Positions 47,520 to 58,992 are shown, numbered from the stretch's first letter. The stretch: DNA of 64,000 nucleotides from Stutzerimonas stutzeri (GCF_002890915.1 NZ_POUT01000006.1:124001-188000), one strand, 5' to 3'. The notes: a model not told the origin generated them from the sequence alone. Numbers and translations are program-made.

Positions 47520-48493
47520 TACATGACCCCCGCGCGCAGCAGGTCGTGCATGTTCAGCGCACCGATCGGCAGTTCCTGCTCGTCGATGACCACCAGCGCG
47601 CTGATCTTGTGGTCTTCCATGATCTTCAGCGCTTCGGCGGCGAGCATCTCGGCATTGGCGGTCTTGCCGTGGACGGTCATCACCTCGTCGATGCGGGTCT
47701 GGCGCACGTCGACGCCCTTGTCCAGCGCACGGCGCAGGTCGCCGTCGGTGAAGATCCCGGCCAGGCGGCCGTCGGCCTCGACGATCACGGTCATGCCCAG
47801 GCCTTTCTGGGTCATTTCCAGCAGCGCATCGCGCAGCGAAGTGCCGCGCGGGACCTTCGGCAGGCGCTCGCCGGTGTGCATGACGTGTTCGACCTTGAGC
47901 AGCAGGCGCCGGCCCAGCGCACCGCCGGGATGGGAGAAGGCGAAATCCTCGGCGGTGAAGCCGCGCGCCTCGAGCAGGGCAATGGCCAGGGCGTCGCCGA
48001 GCACCAGGCTGGCGGTGGTCGACGAGGTCGGCGCGAGGTTCAACGGGCAGGCTTCGATGGCGACGCTGGCGTCCAGGTTGACCGCGGCGGCCTTGGCCAG
48101 CACGGACTCGGGGTTGCCGGTCATGCTGACGAGGGTGATGCCCAGGCGTTTGATCAGCGGCAGCAGGGTGACGATTTCGCTGGTGGTGCCGGAGTTGGAC
48201 AGCGCCAGTACCACGTCGTCCGGGGTGATCATGCCCATGTCGCCATGGCTGGCTTCGGCGGGGTGGACGAAGAACGCGGCGGTGCCGGTGCTGGCCAGGG
48301 TGGCAGCGATCTTGCGGCCGATGTGCCCGGACTTGCCCATGCCGACCACGACGACCCGCCCCTTGCAGTTCAGGATCAGTTCGCAAGCCTGGACGAAGCG
48401 CTCGTCGATGCGCGCCTTGAGCTGCTCCACGGCTTCGATTTCCAGGTGGATGGTGCGTTGTGCGGTCTCGATCAGTTGGCTGCTCTGGCTCAT
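47519..48493 (-). CDS. kdsD: D-arabinose 5-phosphate isomerase
   Basis: 324 residues. SIS domain (CKGRVVVVGMGKSGHIGRKIAATLASTGTAAFFVHPAEASHGD) followed by two CBS domains in the C-terminal half. Converts ribulose-5-P to arabinose-5-P, the first committed Kdo step. First gene of the kdsD-kdsC-lptCAB-rpoN set, divergent from mla. Confidence 0.95.
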   Translation of the reverse strand: MSQSSQLIETAQRTIHLEIEAVEQLKARIDERFVQACELILNCKGRVVVVGMGKSGHIGRKIAATLASTGTAAFFVHPAEASHGDMGMITPDDVVLALSNSGTTSEIVTLLPLIKRLGITLVSMTGNPESVLAKAAAVNLDASVAIEACPLNLAPTSSTTASLVLGDALAIALLEARGFTAEDFAFSHPGGALGRRLLLKVEHVMHTGERLPKVPRGTSLRDALLEMTQKGLGMTVIVEADGRLAGIFTDGDLRRALDKGVDVRQTRIDEVMTVHGKTANAEMLAAEALKIMEDHKISALVVIDEQELPIGALNMHDLLRAGVM

Positions 48494-48525
48494 CGTTGGC
48501 GAGGTCGTCCGATTAAAAGGCGGCG

Positions 48526-48531
48526 ATTATA
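48526..48531 (-). promoter_or_regulatory. Candidate -10 box of kdsD
   Basis: Minus-strand TATAAT, 33 bp before kdsD, in the plus-strand context AAAGGCGGCGATTATAGCGG that is identical to the prfC upstream site near 191-210. Confidence 0.5.
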
Positions 48532-48664
48532 GCGGGAAACGGGGCGTGGCTCATCGAAAAAGTAGCAGGGCGCGGCTGTCCGTTGCGCCGGTCGATCATC
48601 GTTGCGCAAGCTGAATCGGAGCTGAACGGGGAGGCGGTCGGTCATCTGCTGAAATGGTCGTCGG

Positions 48665-48693
48665 TTGGGCGGCTATCGACGCGGTGCTATAGT
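48665..48693 (+). promoter_or_regulatory. Candidate sigma-70 promoter of the mla operon
   Basis: TTGGGC (48665-48670), 17-bp spacer, TATAGT (48688-48693), 85 bp before mlaF. The remaining part of the 284-bp kdsD-mlaF gap shows nothing further recognised. Confidence 0.55.
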
Positions 48694-48777
48694 GCGCCGC
48701 CGTAAACGGTCATGCCGGAACGTATCCTGGCGCGGCCGGGAGCCGTCTGTTTCGCAGACTGCATGCAAGGAGACCAG

Positions 48778-49593
48778 ATGAGCGCCAGCAACGACTACGC
48801 CGTCGAGCTGAAGGGAGTGACCTTCAAGCGCGGGGAGCGGAGTATCTTCGATAACGTCGATATCGCCATTCCGCGAGGCAAGGTCACGGCCATCATGGGG
48901 CCGTCCGGCTGTGGCAAGACGACCTTGCTGCGCCTGATCGCCGCCCAGTTGATGCCCGCCCGGGGCGAGGTCTGGGTGGCCGGGAACAACCTGCCGAGCC
49001 TCTCGCGCAGCGAGCTGTTCGACATGCGCAAGCAGATGGGCGTGTTGTTCCAGAGCGGCGCGCTGTTCACCGATCTCGACGTGTTCGAGAACGTCGCGTT
49101 CCCGCTGCGCGTGCATACCCGCCTGCCCGAGGAGATGATCCGCGACATCGTATTGATGAAGCTGCAGGCGGTGGGGCTGCGCGGTGCCGTCGAGCTGATG
49201 CCCGACGAGCTCTCCGGTGGCATGAAGCGCCGCGTCGCACTGGCCCGGGCGATTGCCCTGGATCCGCAGATCCTCATGTACGACGAACCGTTCGCCGGCC
49301 AGGACCCCATCGCCATGGGTGTCCTGGTGCGCCTGATTCGCCTGCTCAACGACGCTCTGGGGATCACCAGTATCGTGGTCTCCCACGATCTGGCCGAAAC
49401 CGCTTCCATCGCCGACTACATCTACGTGGTGGGCGACGGCCAGGTGCTCGGCCAGGGGGCGCCGGCGGAGCTGATGGAGTCGGACAATCCGCGCATCCGG
49501 CAATTCATGAAGGGCTCGGCCGACGGTCCGGTGCCGTTCCATTTTCCTGCCCCGGCCTATGCCGACGACCTGCTGGGAGGCACCGATGCGTAA
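48778..49593 (+). CDS. mlaF: Phospholipid ABC transporter ATP-binding protein MlaF (Ttg2A)
   Basis: 271 residues from ATG 48778. Walker [14 protein letters not shown], signature [16 protein letters not shown], Walker [15 protein letters not shown]. Energises lipid transport between membranes that keeps outer-membrane asymmetry. The frame is open upstream to 48712. Overlaps mlaE by 8 bp. Confidence 0.95.
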   Translation: MSASNDYAVELKGVTFKRGERSIFDNVDIAIPRGKVTAIMGPSGCGKTTLLRLIAAQLMPARGEVWVAGNNLPSLSRSELFDMRKQMGVLFQSGALFTDLDVFENVAFPLRVHTRLPEEMIRDIVLMKLQAVGLRGAVELMPDELSGGMKRRVALARAIALDPQILMYDEPFAGQDPIAMGVLVRLIRLLNDALGITSIVVSHDLAETASIADYIYVVGDGQVLGQGAPAELMESDNPRIRQFMKGSADGPVPFHFPAPAYADDLLGGTDA

Positions 49594-50383
49594 GCGTTCG
49601 CTGTTGGACCGGATTGTCCTGCTCGGGCGTGCCGGCCTGGACGTGCTGGCGGCACTGGGGCGCTCGACGATCTTCCTCGTGCACGCGCTGTTCGGCCGCA
49701 GCGGGCTGCACAATGGCCTGGCCCTGCTGGTCAAGCAGCTCTATTCGGTCGGCGTGCTGTCGCTGGCGATCGTCGTGGTTTCCGGCATCTTCATCGGCAT
49801 GGTGCTGGCGCTGCAGGGCTACAACATCCTCAGCAGCTACGGCTCGGAACAGGCGGTCGGGCAGATGGTGGCGCTGACCCTGCTGCGTGAGCTCGGGCCG
49901 GTGGTGACGGCCTTGCTGTTCGCCGGGCGCGCCGGCTCCGCGCTGGCGGCCGAGATCGGCAACATGAAGTCCACCGAGCAGCTCTCGAGCCTGGAGATGA
50001 TCGGTGTCGATCCGCTCAAGTACATCATCGCCCCACGTCTGTGGGCGGGCTTCATCTCGCTGCCGTTGCTGACGCTGATCTTCAACGTGGTTGGCATCTG
50101 GGGCGGGGCGATGGTCGCCGTGGACTGGCTCGGCGTCTACGAGGGCTCGTTCTGGGCCAATATGCAGAACAGCGTCGACTTCCATTCGGACGTGCTCAAT
50201 GGCGTGACCAAGAGCCTGGTGTTCGCGCTGGTGGTCACCTGGATCGCGGTGTTCCAGGGCTACGACTGCGAGCCGACGTCCGAGGGTATCAGCCGGGCCA
50301 CGACCCGCACCGTGGTATACGCCTCGCTGGCGGTGCTCGGCCTCGATTTCATTCTGACCGCATTGATGTTTGGAGATTTCTGA
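49586..50383 (+). CDS. mlaE: Phospholipid ABC transporter permease MlaE (Ttg2B)
   Basis: 265 residues, about six membrane helices. MlaE signature: [59 protein letters not shown] and [22 protein letters not shown]. Its stop overlaps the mlaD start by one base. Confidence 0.95.
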   Translation: MRKRSLLDRIVLLGRAGLDVLAALGRSTIFLVHALFGRSGLHNGLALLVKQLYSVGVLSLAIVVVSGIFIGMVLALQGYNILSSYGSEQAVGQMVALTLLRELGPVVTALLFAGRAGSALAAEIGNMKSTEQLSSLEMIGVDPLKYIIAPRLWAGFISLPLLTLIFNVVGIWGGAMVAVDWLGVYEGSFWANMQNSVDFHSDVLNGVTKSLVFALVVTWIAVFQGYDCEPTSEGISRATTRTVVYASLAVLGLDFILTALMFGDF

Positions 50384-50841
50384 TGCGTATCCGCACACTG
50401 GAAATGGGTGTCGGCCTGTTCCTGCTCGCCGGCCTGCTGGCCCTGTTGCTGCTGTCGCTGCGTGTCAGCGGGCTGAGCGTCGGCAACGCCGATACTTATA
50501 AACTGTATGCCTATTTCGACAATATCGCCGGTTTGACGGTCCGATCCAAAGTGACCATGGCCGGCGTGACGATCGGCAAGGTCACGGCGATCGATCTGGA
50601 CCGCGACAGCTACACCGGTCGCGTGACCCTGGAAATCCAGCAGGACGTGGACATCCTGCCGGCCGACTCCACGGCATCGATCCTGACCGCCGGCCTGCTG
50701 GGCGAGAAGTACATCGGCATCAGTGTCGGCGGCGACGACGAGCTGCTCAAGGACGGCGACACCATCCAGGACACCCAGTCCTCGCTGGTGCTCGAGGACC
50801 TGATCGGCAAGTTCCTGCTCAATTCGGTTAACAAGGAGTAA
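50383..50841 (+). CDS. mlaD: Phospholipid-binding MCE protein MlaD (Ttg2C)
   Basis: 152 residues. N-terminal membrane anchor (MGVGLFLLAGLLALLLLSLRVSG), then one MCE domain: YKLYAYFDNIAGLTVRSKVTMAGVTIGKVTAIDL and ASILTAGLLGEKYIGISVGG. Hexameric lipid tunnel. Confidence 0.95.
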   Translation: MRIRTLEMGVGLFLLAGLLALLLLSLRVSGLSVGNADTYKLYAYFDNIAGLTVRSKVTMAGVTIGKVTAIDLDRDSYTGRVTLEIQQDVDILPADSTASILTAGLLGEKYIGISVGGDDELLKDGDTIQDTQSSLVLEDLIGKFLLNSVNKE

Positions 50842-50847
50842 CTTTCC

Positions 50848-51495
50848 ATGATGACTGCCCTGCGTCGCGGCCTGCTGGTGCTGCTGGCCGTACTGCCTCT
50901 GGTCTCCCATGCGGCCCTGAGCGCCCACCAGGTGATCCAGCGGACCACCGATGAACTGCTGGCCGACCTCAAGGCCAACAAGGAGCAATACCGCAGCGAT
51001 CCGGCGGCCTTCTACGATTCGCTGAACGAGATCCTCGGCCCGGTGGTCGACGCCGACGGCATCTCGCGCAGCATCATGACGGTGAGATATTCGCGCAACG
51101 CCACGCCCGAGCAGATGACGCGCTTCCAGGAGAACTTCAAGCGCAGCCTGATGCAGTTCTACGGCAATGCCCTGCTGGAGTACAACAACCAGCAGATTCG
51201 CGTGCTGCCGCCCAGCGGCAAGCAGGATCCCAAGCGCACCAGCGTCGGCATGGAAGTGGTCGGGCGCCAGGGCGAGGTCTATCCGGTGTCCTACACCATG
51301 GTCAACGATGGCGAGTGGCGCGTGCGCAACGTGATCATCAACGGCATCAACATCGGCAAGCTGTTCCGTGACCAGTTCGCCGATTCCATGCAGCGCAACG
51401 GTGGCGATCTGGACAAGACCATCGACGGCTGGGCCGAGGTGGTGGCGCGGGCCAAGGACACCGAGGCCGGTCAGCAGGCTGCTGGCAATGACTGA
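50848..51495 (+). CDS. mlaC: Phospholipid-binding periplasmic protein MlaC (Ttg2D)
   Basis: 215 residues. Signal peptide MMTALRRGLLVLLAVLPLVSHAA. MlaC/Ttg2D fold: YRSDPAAFYDSLNEILGPVVDADGISRSIM, NFKRSLMQFYGNALLEY, DGEWRVRNVIINGINIGKLFRDQF. Shuttles phospholipid through the periplasm. Overlaps mlaB. Confidence 0.94.
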   Translation: MMTALRRGLLVLLAVLPLVSHAALSAHQVIQRTTDELLADLKANKEQYRSDPAAFYDSLNEILGPVVDADGISRSIMTVRYSRNATPEQMTRFQENFKRSLMQFYGNALLEYNNQQIRVLPPSGKQDPKRTSVGMEVVGRQGEVYPVSYTMVNDGEWRVRNVIINGINIGKLFRDQFADSMQRNGGDLDKTIDGWAEVVARAKDTEAGQQAAGND

Positions 51496-51817
51496 CGGCA
51501 GTATCGAGCGGGGCGCGGACGGCGTGCTGCGCCTGGCTGGCGTGCTGGACTATCGCAGTGGCCCGGCGCTACGCGAGGCCGGCCGGGCGCTGATCGGCGA
51601 CGCTCGAGATTCGCTGACGCTGGATTGCTCGGCGGTCGAGAAGTCCAGCAGTGTCGGCTTGTCGCTGCTGCTGGCCTTCATGCGCGATGCCCGCGCTGCA
51701 GGCATCGCGCTGCACATCAGCGGCCTGCCCGAAGACATGCAGAAGATCGCCGGCGTGTCCGGCCTGCTGGATATCCTGCCGCTGGGCAGCGCTTCGCTCG
51801 AAGGAACTGCCGAATGA
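51488..51817 (+). CDS. mlaB: STAS-domain protein MlaB
   Basis: 109 residues, one STAS domain: LDCSAVEKSSSVGLSLLLAFMRDARAAGIALHISGLPEDM. Cytoplasmic partner that stabilises MlaF. Overlaps both neighbours by ATGA-type junctions. Confidence 0.9.
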   Translation: MTDGSIERGADGVLRLAGVLDYRSGPALREAGRALIGDARDSLTLDCSAVEKSSSVGLSLLLAFMRDARAAGIALHISGLPEDMQKIAGVSGLLDILPLGSASLEGTAE

Positions 51818-52302
51818 AGATGCGCTGGGCCGAGAATCTGCGCGAAGGCGTCCATGCGCTCGCCGAAGCGCTGGGCAACCTGCTGGTCGAGAGCTTCCAC
51901 TACCTGGCGCTGTTCGCCATCGGCGGCGTGACGGCCTGGGCGGCCGTCATGGCGTTCCTCGGCATGGTCGAGAAGGGCCACATCACGGTCGATGACATCC
52001 TCCTGCTGTTCATCTACCTCGAGCTGGGCGCCATGGTTGGCATCTATTTCAAGACCAACCACATGCCGGTGCGCTTCCTCATCTACGTGGCGATCACCGC
52101 ACTGACCCGCCTGCTGATTTCCGACGTCTCGCATCATCATCGTCCCGACATGGGCGTGGTCTACGTCTCCGGTGCGATCCTGCTGCTGGCGCTGGCGATC
52201 CTGGTGGTGCGCTTCGCCTCCTCGCGCTTTCCGGCCGTGCAGGGCGACAGTGCCCGGCCGCCGCGCGAGCGCAGTGAGCCGGCCGCCGAGACGCTGGATT
52301 GA
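51814..52302 (+). CDS. PsiE-family membrane protein
   Basis: 162 residues, four membrane helices (HYLALFAIGGVTAWAAVMAFL, DDILLLFIYLELGAMVGIYF, VRFLIYVAITALTRLLI, VVYVSGAILLLALAILVVRF). LLLFIYLELGAMVGIYFKTNHMPVRFLIYVAITALTR is the phosphate-starvation-inducible PsiE signature. ATGA-coupled to mlaB. In PAO1 mlaB is followed directly by ibaG as I recall, so this gene may be an addition. Function unknown. Confidence 0.85.
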   Translation: MKMRWAENLREGVHALAEALGNLLVESFHYLALFAIGGVTAWAAVMAFLGMVEKGHITVDDILLLFIYLELGAMVGIYFKTNHMPVRFLIYVAITALTRLLISDVSHHHRPDMGVVYVSGAILLLALAILVVRFASSRFPAVQGDSARPPRERSEPAAETLD

Positions 52303-52338
52303 GACGCTTGCGTCGGTTCGGCGCGGATCGGGGTTCGC

Positions 52339-52355
52339 AGCCTTCGGGCTTTTTT
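52339..52355 (+). terminator. Short tetraloop terminator before ibaG
   Basis: AGCC-TTCG-GGCT followed by TTTTT (52339-52355), 37 bp after the PsiE-family stop. Short stem but a stable UUCG loop; likely ends the mla transcript. Confidence 0.6.
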
Positions 52356-52401
52356 GTATGATGGCCGGCCCGTGCGCGTCCTGCGCCGATCGAGGTTGAA
52401 C

Positions 52402-54013
<1,612 letters not shown>

Positions 54014-54044
54014 GAGCAGAGAACGTACTGTGATGACCGGTCTC

Positions 54045-54120
54045 CGTAGGAGCGGGCCATGCCCGCGAAAGGCCGCCGCGCTTGTGTGCGGGATTGTTCG
54101 CAGGCATGGCCTGCTCCTAC
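54045..54120. repeat. REP/BIME pair between murA and hisG
   Basis: CGTAGGAGCGGGCCATGCCC at 54045-54064 faces CAGGCATGGCCTGCTCCTAC at 54101-54120. Same family as 5685-5733 and 17281-17347. Confidence 0.85.
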
Positions 54121-54204
54121 AGGAAAAGGTTACGGATAATATGTCCTTTTCCATAAGAGCCAGCTTTTGACCGCCGAACGCGCGCAACCCAAAGGATTAA
54201 CGCA

Positions 54205-54837
54205 ATGCTCACCATCGCCCTGTCGAAAGGCCGCATCCTCGATGACACCCTGCCATTGCTGGCGGCCGCCGGCATCGTGCCGACCGAGAATCCGGACAAG
54301 AGCCGCAAGCTGATCATCCCGACCACCCAGGATGACGTGCGCCTGCTGATCGTCAGAGCCACCGACGTGCCCACCTATGTCGAGCACGGCGCGGCCGACC
54401 TCGGCGTCGCCGGCAAGGACGTGCTGATGGAGTACGGCGGCCAGGGCCTCTACGAACCGCTGGACCTGCAGATCGCCAACTGCAAGCTGATGACCGCAGG
54501 CCGGGTCGGTGCGCCGGAGCCCAAGGGCCGGCTGCGGGTGGCGACCAAGTTCGTCAACGTCGCCAAGCGCTACTACGCCGAGCAGGGCCGCCAGGTCGAC
54601 ATCATCAAGCTCTACGGCTCGATGGAGCTGGCGCCGCTGGTGGGCCTGGCCGACAAGATCATCGACGTGGTCGATACCGGCAATACGCTGCGCGCCAACG
54701 GCCTGGAGCCGCAGGAACTGATCGCCACCATCAGCTCGCGGCTGGTGGTGAACAAGGCCTCGATGAAGATGCAGCACGCGCGCATCCAGGCGCTGATCGA
54801 TACGCTGCAGGCCGCTGTCGAGCAGCATCGGCATTGA
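54205..54837 (+). CDS. hisG: ATP phosphoribosyltransferase, short form
   Basis: 210 residues. First step of histidine synthesis (ATP + PRPP). [35 protein letters not shown] and [17 protein letters not shown] (PRPP loop). The C-terminal regulatory ACT-like domain is absent, so it needs HisZ from elsewhere in the genome. Confidence 0.96.
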   Translation: MLTIALSKGRILDDTLPLLAAAGIVPTENPDKSRKLIIPTTQDDVRLLIVRATDVPTYVEHGAADLGVAGKDVLMEYGGQGLYEPLDLQIANCKLMTAGRVGAPEPKGRLRVATKFVNVAKRYYAEQGRQVDIIKLYGSMELAPLVGLADKIIDVVDTGNTLRANGLEPQELIATISSRLVVNKASMKMQHARIQALIDTLQAAVEQHRH

Positions 54838-54993
54838 TACGCTTCGCGGTTGCCACCGCGCCTGCCTATCCGTGTCATAGCCGAAATTCTCGGGTGCCCG
54901 CACGGTGGGCTTGATATTCTAGCGGCGCCTGAGAGCCTGCCTTCCGATTCGTCGTATGCAGTTTTCGATGCTTAGCCAACCATGAGGCCCGCT

Positions 54994-56301
54994 ATGACCG
55001 CTCCCACCGCCATTCGCCGACTCAACGCTGCCGATGCCGATTTCGCCCGGCATCTGGATCATCTGCTGAGCTGGGAAAGCGTGTCCGACGACGGCGTCAA
55101 TCAGCGGGTGCTGGAGATCATCCAGGCCGTGCGCGAGCGTGGCGATGCGGCGCTGGTCGAGCTGACCCAGCGCTTCGACGGGCTGGAAGTCGCCGCGATG
55201 GCCGACCTGATCCTGCCGCGTGCGCGCCTCGAGCAGGCGCTCGAGCGCATCACCCCGGCGCAGCGCCAGGCCCTGGAAGTCGCCGCCGAGCGGGTGCGCA
55301 GCTACCACGAGAAGCAGAAGCAGGATTCCTGGACCTACACCGAGGCCGACGGCACCGTGCTCGGGCAGAAGGTCACTCCGCTGGATCGCGCCGGGCTCTA
55401 CGTGCCGGGCGGCAAGGCCTCCTATCCCTCGTCGGTGCTGATGAACGCGATTCCGGCCAAGGTCGCCGGGGTGCCGGAAGTGGTCATGGTGGTGCCGACC
55501 CCGCGTGGCGAGATCAACGAGCTGGTGCTCGCCGCCGCTGCCCTGGCCGGCGTCGACCGGGTGTTCACCATCGGCGGGGCCCAGGCCGTCGCTGCCCTGG
55601 CCTACGGCACCGAGAGCGTGCCGCCGGTGGACAAGATCGTCGGCCCGGGCAACATCTACGTCGCCACCGCCAAGCGCCACGTGTTCGGCAAGGTCGGCAT
55701 CGACATGATCGCCGGGCCTTCGGAGATCCTCGTGGTCTGCGACGGCCAGACCGATCCGGACTGGATCGCCATGGACCTGTTCTCCCAGGCCGAGCACGAC
55801 GAGGATGCGCAATCGATTCTGGTCAGCCCGGACGCGGCGTTCCTCGACAAGGTCGCCGAGAGCATCGCGCGCCTGCTGCCGACCCTGGAGCGCGCCGATA
55901 TCGCGCGCATCTCTATCGAGGGGCGTGGCGCGCTGATCCAGGTCGCCGACATGCAGCAGGCCATCGAGGTGGCCAACCGCATCGCCCCGGAGCACTTGGA
56001 GCTGTCGGTCGCCGAGCCGGAGCAGTGGTTGCCGCAGATCCGCCATGCCGGCGCGATCTTCATGGGCCGCTACACCGCCGAGGCGCTCGGCGACTACTGC
56101 GCCGGGCCCAACCACGTGCTGCCGACCTCGGGCACCGCGCGTTTCTCGTCGCCGTTGGGCGTGTACGACTTCCAGAAGCGCTCGTCGATCATCAACTGCT
56201 CGGCCGAAGGTGCGTCGAACCTGGGCAAGGTCGCCTCGGTGCTGGCGCGCGGCGAATCGCTGACCGCCCACGCCCGCAGCGCCGAGTACCGGATCAAGTA
56301 A
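54994..56301 (+). CDS. hisD: Histidinol dehydrogenase
   Basis: 435 residues from ATG 54994; an ATG at 54982 would add four residues. Oxidises histidinol to histidine in two NAD steps. Motifs: [73 protein letters not shown] and [13 protein letters not shown] with the zinc-binding His and Glu/Asp. Confidence 0.96.
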   Translation: MTAPTAIRRLNAADADFARHLDHLLSWESVSDDGVNQRVLEIIQAVRERGDAALVELTQRFDGLEVAAMADLILPRARLEQALERITPAQRQALEVAAERVRSYHEKQKQDSWTYTEADGTVLGQKVTPLDRAGLYVPGGKASYPSSVLMNAIPAKVAGVPEVVMVVPTPRGEINELVLAAAALAGVDRVFTIGGAQAVAALAYGTESVPPVDKIVGPGNIYVATAKRHVFGKVGIDMIAGPSEILVVCDGQTDPDWIAMDLFSQAEHDEDAQSILVSPDAAFLDKVAESIARLLPTLERADIARISIEGRGALIQVADMQQAIEVANRIAPEHLELSVAEPEQWLPQIRHAGAIFMGRYTAEALGDYCAGPNHVLPTSGTARFSSPLGVYDFQKRSSIINCSAEGASNLGKVASVLARGESLTAHARSAEYRIK

Positions 56302-56307
56302 GTCGTA

Positions 56308-56377
56308 GGGTGGAAAACGGCCGCAGGCCTTTTCCACCTGACGTCACTGGGTGGAAAACATTTCGCGGTTTTCCACC
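56308..56377. repeat. Two adjacent hairpin repeats between hisD and hisC
   Basis: Hairpin 1 (56308-56338): GGTGGAAAA with TTTTCCACC. Hairpin 2 (56349-56377): GGGTGGAAAAC with GTTTTCCACCC. The outer ends CGTAGGGTGG and CCACCCTACG mirror each other, so the pair forms a BIME of a family different from the GTAGGAGCGGGC one. It lies in an otherwise continuous his gene set. Confidence 0.75.
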
Positions 56378-56415
56378 CTACGGCAAACCGACCACATTCG
56401 AGGAGAGAAGGGCGG

Positions 56416-57462
56416 ATGAGCAAGTTCTGGAGCCCCTTCGTCAAGGACCTGGTGCCCTACGTGCCGGGTGAGCAGCCTAAGCTGAGCAAGCTGGTCAAGC
56501 TCAATACCAACGAGAATCCCTACGGCCCGTCGCCCAGGGCGATCGCGGCGATGCAGGCGGAGCTCAACGACAACCTGCGGCTGTATCCGGACCCCAACGG
56601 CGAGCGCCTCAAGCAGGCGGTGGCCGATTACTACGGCGTGCGGCCGGCCCAGGTGTTCGTCGGCAACGGTTCCGACGAGGTGCTTGCGCATGCCTTCCAC
56701 GGCTTGTTCCAGCATGGCCGTCCGCTGCTGTTCCCCGACGTGACCTACAGTTTCTATCCGGTCTATTGCGGGCTCTACGGCATCGACTACGAAACCATCG
56801 CGCTGAACGAGCAGTTCCAGATCGATGTGGCCGATTATCAGCGTCCGAACGGCGGCATCATCTTCCCCAACCCGAATGCGCCGACCGGTTGCCTGCTGGC
56901 GCTGGAGGCCATCGAGCGGCTGCTGCAGGCCAATACCGATTCCGTGGTGCTGGTGGACGAGGCCTATGTCGATTTCGGCGGCGAATCGGCCATCGCGCTG
57001 GTCGATCGCTATCCGAACCTGCTGGTGACGCAGACGCTGTCCAAGTCCCGTTCGCTGGCCGGGCTGCGCGTCGGCCTGGCGGTCGGTCATCCGGATCTGA
57101 TCGAGGCGCTGGAGCGGATCAAGAACAGTTTCAATTCCTATCCGCTGGACCGTATCGCCATCGCCGGCGCGGCCGCGGCCTTCGAGGACCGGGCATATTT
57201 CCAGCAGACCTGCCGGCAGGTGATCGCCAGCCGCGAGGCGGTGGTGGCGGCCATGCAGGGGAAAGGATTCGAGGTGCTGCCTTCGGCGGCGAACTTCATC
57301 TTCGCCCGCCACCCGCAGCGCGATGCCGCCGGGATCGCCGCCAGCCTGCGCGAGCAGGGCGTTATCGTCCGCCACTTCAGGCATCCGCGCATCGAACAGT
57401 TCCTGCGCATCACCATCGGTACGCCGGAACAGAACCAGGCGCTGCTGGACGCGCTCGGCTAG
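56416..57462 (+). CDS. hisC: Histidinol-phosphate aminotransferase
   Basis: 348 residues, fold-type I PLP enzyme. [11 protein letters not shown] near the N-terminus, [30 protein letters not shown] and PLP-lysine Lys210 in [15 protein letters not shown]. Converts imidazole acetol-phosphate to histidinol-phosphate. Confidence 0.95.
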   Translation: MSKFWSPFVKDLVPYVPGEQPKLSKLVKLNTNENPYGPSPRAIAAMQAELNDNLRLYPDPNGERLKQAVADYYGVRPAQVFVGNGSDEVLAHAFHGLFQHGRPLLFPDVTYSFYPVYCGLYGIDYETIALNEQFQIDVADYQRPNGGIIFPNPNAPTGCLLALEAIERLLQANTDSVVLVDEAYVDFGGESAIALVDRYPNLLVTQTLSKSRSLAGLRVGLAVGHPDLIEALERIKNSFNSYPLDRIAIAGAAAAFEDRAYFQQTCRQVIASREAVVAAMQGKGFEVLPSAANFIFARHPQRDAAGIAASLREQGVIVRHFRHPRIEQFLRITIGTPEQNQALLDALG

Positions 57463-57486
57463 CATGAGCTGCTTGCTGTAGCGGGG

Positions 57487-57617
57487 CATCGGGCAGGCCT
57501 GCGGCCTGCATCGCCGCGAGGTCGCGCCTCCCACAGAGGGGCGGTGTGCACTTGCTGCTTTGGTGGTGGCTCGCTGCTTTTGTGGGAGGCCCGCCCTCGG
57601 GGCGATGCTTTTTGAGC
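57487..57617. repeat. Composite palindromic repeat (copy 2)
   Basis: Matches the reverse complement of 14407-14517: CATCGGGCAGGCCTGCGGCC, then TCGCCGCGAG.TCGCGCCTCCCAC, then GTGGGAGGCCCG, and CTCGGGGCGATGCTTTTTGAG. About 20 extra bases lie in the middle. Its right end runs directly into a heptad array. Confidence 0.7.
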
Positions 57618-57658
57618 TTCAAGCTTCAAGCTTCAAGCTTGAAGCTTCAAGCTTCGGC
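57617..57658. repeat. Heptad array between hisC and algW
   Basis: Six 7-bp units: CTTCAAG x3, CTTGAAG, CTTCAAG, CTTCGGC. The third and fourth form a perfect palindrome CTTCAAGCTTGAAG (57631-57644). It ends 10 bp before the algW stop. Same repeat type as at 39119-39172 and around the four-helix-bundle gene. Confidence 0.8.
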
Positions 57659-57667
57659 TTTTGGCGC

Positions 57668-58822
57668 CTACTTCGGCGCGGTGTTCACCGGCGGACGTAT
57701 GCCCACTTCGGCCGTCAGCGTCAGCGGCTTGCCGTTGCGCAGGATATCGATGTCGATCTTGTCGCCCGGGCGGGTTCGGGCGACCTGGTTCATCGAGCTG
57801 CGTCCGTCGGCCGATTGCACGCCGTCGATGCTGAGGATCAGGTCACCCGGCTGCAGGCCAGCGCGTTCGGCCGGGCCGTCCCGGTAAACGCCGGCCACCA
57901 CGATGCCGGGGCGCCCCTCCTGGCCGAAGGATTCGGCGAGTTCCTGGGTCAGCGACTGCACCTCGACCCCCAGCCAGCCGCGGATCACCTGGCCGTGCTC
58001 GATGATCGATTTCATCACTTCCAGCGCGAGCTTCACCGGGATGGCGAAACCGATACCCTGGGAACCGCCGGACTCGGAGATGATCGCCGTGTTGATGCCG
58101 ATCAGGTTGCCGCCGGTGTCCACCAGCGCGCCGCCGGAGTTGCCCCGGTTGATCGCCGCATCGGTCTGGATGAAATCCTCGTAGGTATTGAGGCCCAGCT
58201 GGTTGCGTCCCGTTGCGCTGATGATGCCCATGGTCACCGTCTGGCCGACGCCGAACGGATTGCCGATGGCCAGGGTGACGTCGCCGACGCGAATCCGGTC
58301 CGAATGACCGAGGGTGATCACCGGCAGGTTGGCAAGATCGATCTTCAATACCGCAAGGTCCGTCTCGGGATCGCTGCCGATCACCCGTGCCAGTGTCTCG
58401 CGGCCATCCTTGAGCGCCACCACGATCTGCTCGGCATTGGAGGTCACGTGGTTGTTGGTCAGCAGGTAGCCTTCCGAGCTCATGATCACCGCAGAGCCCA
58501 GGCTGGACTCCATGCGTTGCTGCCTCGGCAGGTTGTCGCTGAAGAAGCGCTGGAAGAGCGGGTCCTTGGCCAGGGGCTGCCGTTCGGTCTTTTCGATCAC
58601 CTTGGTGGTATAGAGATTGGCCACCGCCGGGGCGGCGTCCGATACCGCGTTGGCGTACGAATAGGGGCCTTGTTGCGGGGCCGTGGCTTTCAACGGTGCC
58701 TGCTGCAGCCCGATGCTCTGCTCCTGGATGCCCACCAGATGCGGATAGCGCTGGATGATCAGCAGGGCTACGAGTACGCCGACCAGCAACGGCCAGCCAA
58801 GGAAACGCAGGGCATTGAACAT
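57668..58822 (-). CDS. algW: Periplasmic site-1 serine protease AlgW (DegS family)
   Basis: 384 residues. Membrane anchor at about 10-24. Trypsin-like domain with catalytic His125 (TNNHVTSNA), Asp155 (PETDLAVLK) and Ser229 (GNSGGALVD), then one PDZ domain (GIVVAGVYRDGPAERAGLQPGDLILSIDG). Senses misfolded outer-membrane proteins and cleaves the anti-sigma factor MucA, releasing AlgU. One PDZ and an anchor mark DegS type rather than DegP. TATAAT lies 57 bp upstream. Confidence 0.94.
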   Translation of the reverse strand: MFNALRFLGWPLLVGVLVALLIIQRYPHLVGIQEQSIGLQQAPLKATAPQQGPYSYANAVSDAAPAVANLYTTKVIEKTERQPLAKDPLFQRFFSDNLPRQQRMESSLGSAVIMSSEGYLLTNNHVTSNAEQIVVALKDGRETLARVIGSDPETDLAVLKIDLANLPVITLGHSDRIRVGDVTLAIGNPFGVGQTVTMGIISATGRNQLGLNTYEDFIQTDAAINRGNSGGALVDTGGNLIGINTAIISESGGSQGIGFAIPVKLALEVMKSIIEHGQVIRGWLGVEVQSLTQELAESFGQEGRPGIVVAGVYRDGPAERAGLQPGDLILSIDGVQSADGRSSMNQVARTRPGDKIDIDILRNGKPLTLTAEVGIRPPVNTAPK

Positions 58823-58878
58823 CGCTTGGGGGTCCGGACAGAGTTGCGAGCGCAGGGAGCGCCCCTTAAGGTGGCGGC

Positions 58879-58884
58879 ATTATA
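58879..58884 (-). promoter_or_regulatory. Candidate -10 box of algW
   Basis: Minus-strand TATAAT in the divergent algW-NIF3 gap, 57 bp from algW. -35 is weak. Confidence 0.45.
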
Positions 58885-58992
58885 CGAAGCTGAAGCTGAA
58901 TTGCAGCTTCGTGCGTGCAGATTTGTCGCACCCGCTCGTGGGCCGCACGTTGCGCCGCGGGCACCGCGGCATCACCCAAGAGGTTTTTTTTC

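Noticed and set aside
57617..57658. CRISPR array
   Set aside because: The 7-bp units are directly abutting with no unique spacers, and no cas genes are in the window.
57617..57658. Leader peptide or attenuator for histidine genes
   Set aside because: It lies after hisC, not before, and no His-codon run is present upstream of hisG.
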